Of a stretch of DNA of 64,000 nucleotides, positions 57,918 through 64,000 are shown in pieces. Both the position numbers and the translations under genes were made by a program. Numbering within the stretch: the first letter of the stretch is position 1; the number at the start of each line of letters is the position of its first letter. Under the pieces are notes generated by a model that saw only the letters and a program-made list of their open reading frames with translations, was not told the origin of the DNA and searched no databases. The DNA comes from Gorsachius magnificus (taxonomy: Eukaryota; Chordata; Aves; Pelecaniformes; Ardeidae). The stretch spans positions 1,286,610 through 1,350,609 of the forward strand of contig CM067095.1 of the NCBI GenBank assembly GCA_034008185.1. The letters run 5' to 3'.

Positions 57918-60900
57918 TGCTGGCTGTGAAACCAGGTATTGCACCTGTAATACAAACATCACTGATATTACCATGATTAAAAGAGAGGCAATGTTTAATG
58001 AAGGCACCTCTGCTCCTGTTACAGCAAAGACACTGAGCTGGTGACACGAGACGAAAAATGGAAAAAAGCTGCAATAAAAACGTCTGGGAGAAAAATCAAC
58101 TTCCATTTAAAAGGTTTCCCTGTAAAGCAAAAACTTCTGCCAGCTCAGCTGCAGATTCCCAGATCTGATATTAATATGCCAGAATAATGATGCAATTAAA
58201 ATTGGTCCTGTGTCATTACGGGTGGACGGTTTTCAGTCCACGTGACCGGCAGCAGCAGAGCCCAGGCATTCTTGGGTGCAGCAGCCAGTAAGTTCCTTCA
58301 GTCCATGGTGACACCTTTTTTCCTTAAATTAAATGCGAGAACACTATGTTACACCTATTGGTAGAAAATATTCTCAGACTAATTAAATTCCATTTCAGTG
58401 GAAACAAAAAGGACAGATGAGCAGCTTTGAAGATATGGCCACGTGAGCAGACGACCACAAAGTAAAAGAGAGGAAGGAAAAACTTGCTGGGAAACAGCAA
58501 ATGAGGAGAAAAATAGTGTGCTGGGGGGTCTGTGCTATGCAGGAAGGCAGGACAGATGAGAGAGCACTCCACTTCAAGGGGGAAGTCAGTAGGAGTGCTA
58601 CAGGGAAAAACAATAATTAAAGAAGTAACCTTTCTCCAAAGAGCCCACTGTTGAATGTACCAGAGAAGCTGTTTAAAATAAAAAAAAAATATTCCTGGTC
58701 TCCTGTTTGTGATTTGCACCTATTCAATTCTGACTGATCAACTGGTGGTTTGAGAACCCCAAGATGGATTAGTTTTAGCTCTCAGGCTCATTTTATCCCT
58801 TGGCTGTTCTAGCTTTTAAGCAGTTGTTAAGAAGCTGTACTTGCTCTAGGTTCAGAATCAGATTGCCCCGTGTTAGACTTATCTAGGTGTAATGTAAGGT
58901 GTATGGATTTAAATTTTAAAAAAAAAAGTGGTGGTTAGAAGAGATTTTTATAAGGCACAAATTCAGTGTCCTGTGTGTAAAGACTGGTTCCCATATAAAA
59001 ACTACAGGATTACAATTTAAATAAGGCATATCCACCCAGCCTCCCTTCCCGAGGAATCCAAGGCAGGATCTCCTCTCTGCGGCGCTGCACGGAGCACCAG
59101 AGGCAGAGCTGGGTCAGGAAGTCAGCCCTGCCAGACGTCGAACGGGAAAATGTGACAGGGTAGGTACGGAACAACAAAGCGAATTCGTAATCCCCAAGCT
59201 GCTAAAGGGAAGTGCTTGTAAAGAAAATCATTTCTTCTCTCTTGCAGCCTGATTCCTACTTTTATGACCTCCAGCAAGGCAATAACCAACTACGTCAAAT
59301 CCCTTCCTCTCCAATCCTAGAGCTCATCTGTAGTGGATAAAAATCTCTCTTACAGCCCAGAAAAAAATGCAATATCCATGCACCCTTTCCCAGCTAAAAC
59401 ATGTTGCAGTATGTTATTAGTAAGGTGCTCACCCGCCAGCTTCCCCACATTTAAAAAGCTGGGAATTGCACTTATGTCAGACCTATGGAACAGCCCCGAG
59501 TTTTCCCACTGCGGGGATCCAGCGGACAGCACGCGCAGCATCAGCCCTTTGCCATGAAAGCAGCTACAAACAGGATTGTAACTTAAGTACAGAACTACAC
59601 AGAAGACAATTTTTGAGCCCAAGCATTTTTTAGAGGTCACAGCCATCCAAATAAATGGATGAATACTTCAAATATGATACTCTTCACTTCTCTAGAAGAT
59701 ATCTAAAGCAGTGACAGGAGATCCATACAAACTGCAACCTATTATTTCCCTCAGTTATTTAACCTGAAAGCCCAAAGCCATGAGAGAGGACAAACAGACA
59801 GCTACATCGACGCAGGGGAAGGCACTCTCGTACCTCCGCTACCTTCAGCCTCAGCAGCAGGCTTACTCACGCTACCTTAAATTGTGCTGTTTGGCTTGAG
59901 TTTTGACAGCTTTCTTGGTCTCGTACAATGCTAAGTGCTCAGCCAGCAGCCACCAGCGACAGCAGAGCTGGGAGCTGAAAGCCGCCCGGCCCAGGGGGTG
60001 GCCACCGGCTCACAAGCCAGCGAGCCCGGCTGCTCCTTGTTTAAACACTGCACGGCTGAAGTACCAGCACCGGGTGACTGCTCCACAGGACGTCCCTAAA
60101 CCAACAAACAAGTTGGTTCATGATGAATTATGTGCTTTATACTAATTCCAGAGGTTTTTGTAGAAAAATGTTAGCAGCTCCAAGGACTAAGTAAAACCAG
60201 GACCCTGTTCCAGCCAGATTAAAAAGAAAAAAAAAAAGAAAAAAAATAGCGCAAGGTCCATGTTCCCAAGTTGTTCTGCAGAGCAGACAATGGCACAAAC
60301 TACAAACTTTCACAAGTGCCAAGACTCTTAAGTTTGAGCGCGGGAGTTGGGCACAAATCAAGCCAAATTCACGCATAAAGCCAACGCATGCAGCATTCCT
60401 GCTGAACCGGAGGAAGAGCAGCTTCAGCGGCCGTCAGCGAGTCCGGGGGGTGCTCATCCCGTGCTCTCGCTTTCTGCTCTGTAAGCAGTGTTGTGTAAGG
60501 GAAGTAGTACAGTTGCCCTCTGCAGGTTCCACATTTCCATCCTTCAGTCTTTACTTCTCTTAAAAAAGTTTTTCGTTCAGATTAGTTGAGTAAATCTAAA
60601 ATATCAGCTTCAAAAGGAAGCCAGCAGAACTTCACCACGCTAACGCTGTAGCGGTGGTTACCAAATATTTTCCTCTTCCTTTTTTTGTGCTCACTTGACA
60701 ATATTTTCTTTTCCAGTACAGCCAAACAGGACGTGAATAGCAAGCTAGGACAAAAATGCTACAGACCTGAACTGATAAAAAGTACTGGAAATAGCCTGTA
60801 CCCAACCACCACACCTGCCCGAGGAATGCGGCTTCACCTTCAATCACTCCGTGCACAAACCTCTGCGAGGCCACACCAGAACTTTATGTAGTTACACTTG

Positions 60901-62099
60901 TGGTGAAGAACTACTTGGTTTAAAACCAAACCAAACCAAACATGTTTTAGCCGCTTCAGAGCACAAGCTGATCGGGATTTACCCACATGCTGGTACCAAG
61001 GCTTTGGTCCCAATTCCCCTCGAGTCAACCACAGGGCACCCACTTCCCGGGGTTCAAACACCAGTTGTAAAGTGACAATTTCAGGTACAACTCAAATCCA
61101 CGGTTTAGGCTCCTCTCCGTGAAACAGAACAGAAGAAACTGGATTCATTTACCTTTCAGCACACCATCACCTAAACCCACTGCTGCTTTGCAGTACTAGT
61201 TGGAACTAGAAGGGGGTTGGGGGGGGGGGGGACGTCACGTCGAATGCAAGGTGCATGGGCAGACCCCAGCCCAGCTGCAAGAGCCCGCACCCCTCTGCCC
61301 GGGAAGGGCTTCTCTCTGCAGCGCCGGCCCGTCCTCCACCGCTTGGCCAAGCCCTTTAGCACAGACTGTCCTTCCCCAAAGTAGCCCAGTGGCTCGGAAA
61401 GGTATTTAATGGGAAAGGGAGTGGTGGGGGGCTCTGCGCGGCACCCAGTCGTGGTGACCCAAGGGCTCTTCACCTCTCCTTTGCTCCCCTGAAATGACAC
61501 CCTGCCTCCGCCGCGCTACAGCCCTCGCAAGCCGTGCTGGTCAGACAACTTCTGATTCATGACCAAGGAGCAATTACATTGAGGAAAAACACCTCTCAGT
61601 AAGAGAAGAGAATAATGATCATTTACCATCGGCTGCAGAGTGACAGCGCTTAACTCTCTTTACGAATTCAGCTTCAGGACTTTTTTACTGAAAAAAATCA
61701 CAGGTATTGACGTGCGTTAAGAAGTCACGCTGACCTGTGGCGTCTGAGATGACCAGCACGAGTGCAGTTTCCGACTAACTTTCTGATTTTAAGCAAATAT
61801 TTGTCCTACCTTACTGTGTTGCTTTAAAAAACAACAACAAAAACAACATTTTTTCCCCCGTTCTCAGAAGGTTGATTAAGGGTGTTCCCTGGCAAACGAA
61901 ACTATCCGCCTGCGCTGCAGAAGGAAACCAGCCGGGAGCAGGCAGACAAGACAGCGCTACCCGCAAGTGTTTTGGGGGCTCTTGAAAGTGAGGGGCAGAC
62001 ATGATACAGGTGGCGTTATTAGAGAAAGCGCCGCAACAAACCCCGGGGTTTGGCACTGTATTATCTAGCCCGAGGGTCTCAAAAAGGCGTATAGCTTAC

Positions 62100-62384
62100 A
62101 AGCTCGGGTGGCTCTGAACTGGTCTGCCTCTTCCGCAGAGAGGAAAACCTCTGCTGACTCCGCACGGAAAACCTTCGGAAGGACTCTCTGCTCCGGGATG
62201 CAAAGTGCCTGAAGGAGGAGGTTCGCTTGAAGGGAGCCCTGCTCCCACCTTCCCCGCTAGTCCGTTCATGAGCAACCGCAGTCGTGACTAAATTTAGTGC
62301 TTCCTGTAAGGATCTCCGCACTGTACCCATCCACTGGGTCATGTGAGTTTGTGCCACTGTCAGTTTGTCTCCAAGATAATCCAT
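62100..62384 (-). CDS. Candidate alternative first coding exon of KIAA1671
   Basis: An ATG in good context (GGAAAAATGG) opens a frame beginning MDYLGDKLTVAQTHMTQWMG. It continues TVRRSLQEALNLVTTAVAHE and then a very basic stretch, SFRHFASRSRESFRRFSVRS and QQRFSSLRKR. The frame is not low-complexity and looks strongly coding. An in-frame TGA lies eight codons before the ATG with no AG between, so translation must start here if the exon is used. The frame meets a strong donor, CTT followed by GTAAGC, in phase 0. The next recognised downstream exon (47492) is entered in phase 0, so splicing would give a 393-residue short product. If unspliced, the frame stops at 62079 after 101 residues. Assignment to KIAA1671 rests on strand, phase and location. 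A separate gene is possible. Confidence 0.55.
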
Positions 62385-64000
62385 TTTTCCAGCAGAGATG
62401 AGAAATCAATATTCAGTAGCAATTACTGTAAAATATATTCTCCTTAACAACCCTGACTTTATTTTGCAAAAAGGATTCCGCTTAGAAAATATTTCCAGCT
62501 AATGTCAATAGCCCTACACCGTAACCGTCGGCATATTCCTGTACTCAAATAACCAAAGACATGTGAGGTTGGAGGTTGGTATTTGTCGAGTAGGAAAAAA
62601 TAAAAGACTTTTCCTACTTACAATCAGCTTTCCAGAGTTCCATCAAAACAGGTTTAATTCAGCCATGTTAAAGAGAGAAGTCAAGGTTTAAATCCTGACA
62701 GAGTCACTGGAAATTAGTCCCTTTACAAGCACAGAATCATTCTCTCACTGTCATTTCAGAGCTGGAAAAGCAACTCCCTTTTTAACCCAAGTTTTTGTTT
62801 TGCTGCAAAAATCAGAAGGATGAAAAAAAATCATATTCTTCTGGCTCGGCAGCTTTTCAGGTACCAGTGCATTGAACAAAGTTCTGATGCTTCTATGCAA
62901 TCCATTTAGCAGCAAAACTATTAGATCTTCTGAACAATAAATCCAAATTATTTTCTTCCCAAAAAAAACTCTGCAGGAAGGTATCAGCATCAGCAGAATC
63001 CCCTCCTCACCGGTCTTCCCCTCTTCAGAGCCGTTCTACAAGATTTCCACTTCCAGAAACGCAGACCACAAGCTCGTGAGGCACAGCGGAGCCGAAGGGG
63101 AACCGTGTCAAGCCTGCTGGCTCCCAGAGCGGACTTGCCGGCTGCTCAGCGCCTGCCAAAAGATCTTCTGAATGACATCAGCTCCTCTGCTTCAAGGGGG
63201 GCTTCGTAACGGAGGAATGCAGCTGGGAATGGCAAAACGCTGTACCAGCAGCCAGCACAGAGACTTCCCCCACGCCTCTTAAAGCCGCTGCACACGCCAG
63301 CTCCTCTCCTTATCCGATCCGGAGATGCGCTCTGAAGAAGCCGCTGGATCCCACAGCTGTTTGCAAGCCCATCTCAGGTCTGAGGCCTGCCGGGCTCGGA
63401 ACGCTCTCTGACCAAGGCACAGGAGGTTACGGGCAGGCCAAGGCTGCCGCTGCCTCTGGCATCCTATTCCCTCCTCTCTGTCCCTGCCTTGCCTCTTCTC
63501 CGGAGAGGAAACAATGAGCTAGGTGAAACAGCCGCAGAGCTCTGCCTAAGGAAGGATCTGGGCTGGGCTTTATTATAGTACAGGCAGGGTGACCATGGCA
63601 ACCAAGGGAACAGCATCTGCTTGCTGCCTAAGCAGGCAGGAGTTGCACAGATCTATTGGAATGATTCATAGTTTGCGTATGTCACGTGTACTTACTGATT
63701 TTAACCCTTCCTTGGGAAAACAACAGCAACGTCTCTGCCAGGGCGTGTTTTACGCTGCCACCAAAAGGCTTCCTATTGGGATGGGGCGGGTTAGGGCAAA
63801 ACCTACACCCCCTTCCCCTTGTTTGATGGGGTGCTCGGGCAGCGCCATCACGTAGAACTGTCCCCTTACGCGAATTACAAACTCAAACAAGATACTTTCA
63901 AGTTAGTGACTATGATATCGGTGCAAGATAATGATTAAGCCAGAAGCTTAATTTTAATTTAAAGAGAATTTAAAGCTTTTTTTTTTCCCCCCTCCACTTT
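62385..64000. other. Upstream of the alternative first exon
   Basis: Positions 62400-62990 are AT-rich. Positions 63000-63560 are GC-richer with CpG and may hold a non-coding first exon behind the X-box/TATA-like element. A donor-like GTAAGTAG on the minus strand lies at 62621-62614. The last 150 bases are AT-rich with a T9 run. No coding exon is recognised. Confidence 0.35.
63569..63602 (-). promoter_or_regulatory. X-box and TATA-like element, possible alternative promoter
   Basis: Positions 63589-63602 read GTGACCATGGCAAC, a perfect match to the RFX X-box consensus GTNRCC-NN-RGYAAC. Just downstream on the minus strand is TATAATAAAG (63578-63569). About 1.2 kb further downstream lies the ATG of the candidate first exon at 62384. 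The GC-rich segment 63000-63550 between them could be a 5'UTR exon. RFX factors often drive cilium-related or tissue-specific genes. Use of this promoter is inference. Confidence 0.25.

Noticed and set aside
63589..63855. 88-codon plus-strand frame starting inside the X-box
   Set aside because: The ATG is part of the GTGACCATGGCAAC palindrome, the product has no recognisable motif, and no plus-strand gene is otherwise supported.

Overview
The window is nuclear DNA from a bird. Three things support this. CR1 retrotransposon 3' ends, with the repeated ATTCTATG-type tail, occur on both strands. A long terminal repeat of an avian ERVL-like family sits near 30 kb. The left half is very GC- and CpG-rich, as expected of a microchromosome. 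The species cannot be read from the sequence. Gene content and order match the CRYBB2-CRYBB3-KIAA1671 block of human 22q and of chicken chromosome 15.

All recognisable genes are on the minus strand, so transcription runs from right to left. Positions 1 to 16.9 kb hold no gene I can support. This stretch is GC-rich, carries several tandem repeats and two CR1 pieces, and has small AT-rich islands that look like conserved non-coding elements. Positions 16.9 to 20.7 kb hold CRYBB2 (beta-B2 crystallin), with five coding exons, an upstream non-coding exon and a TATA box. Positions 23.4 to 27.3 kb hold CRYBB3 (beta-B3 crystallin), built the same way, with a Maf-type palindrome just upstream of its TATA box. 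Positions 27.3 to 31.8 kb are intergenic and contain a CR1, the LTR and a 29-bp minisatellite.

From about 31.8 kb to the right edge the window holds the 3' part of KIAA1671. Six constitutive-looking exons between 35477 and 47492 join in frame into 298 codons plus a stop. A possible 33-bp cassette exon lies at 42534-42566. A separate exon at 62100-62384 starts with its own ATG behind an in-frame stop and ends in a phase-0 splice donor. It would join the 47374-47492 exon in frame, which predicts a short protein of 393 residues. The introns contain CR1 copies and little else that I recognise.

CRYBB2 and CRYBB3 encode structural proteins of the eye lens, each made of four Greek-key motifs that form two domains. 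KIAA1671 is a poorly characterised protein with a conserved C-terminus. The oddest point in the window is CRYBB2 exon 5: its expected splice acceptor and first three codons are missing next to a run of 28 G. I found no CRISPR array, bacterial-type system or clearly new multi-gene system.
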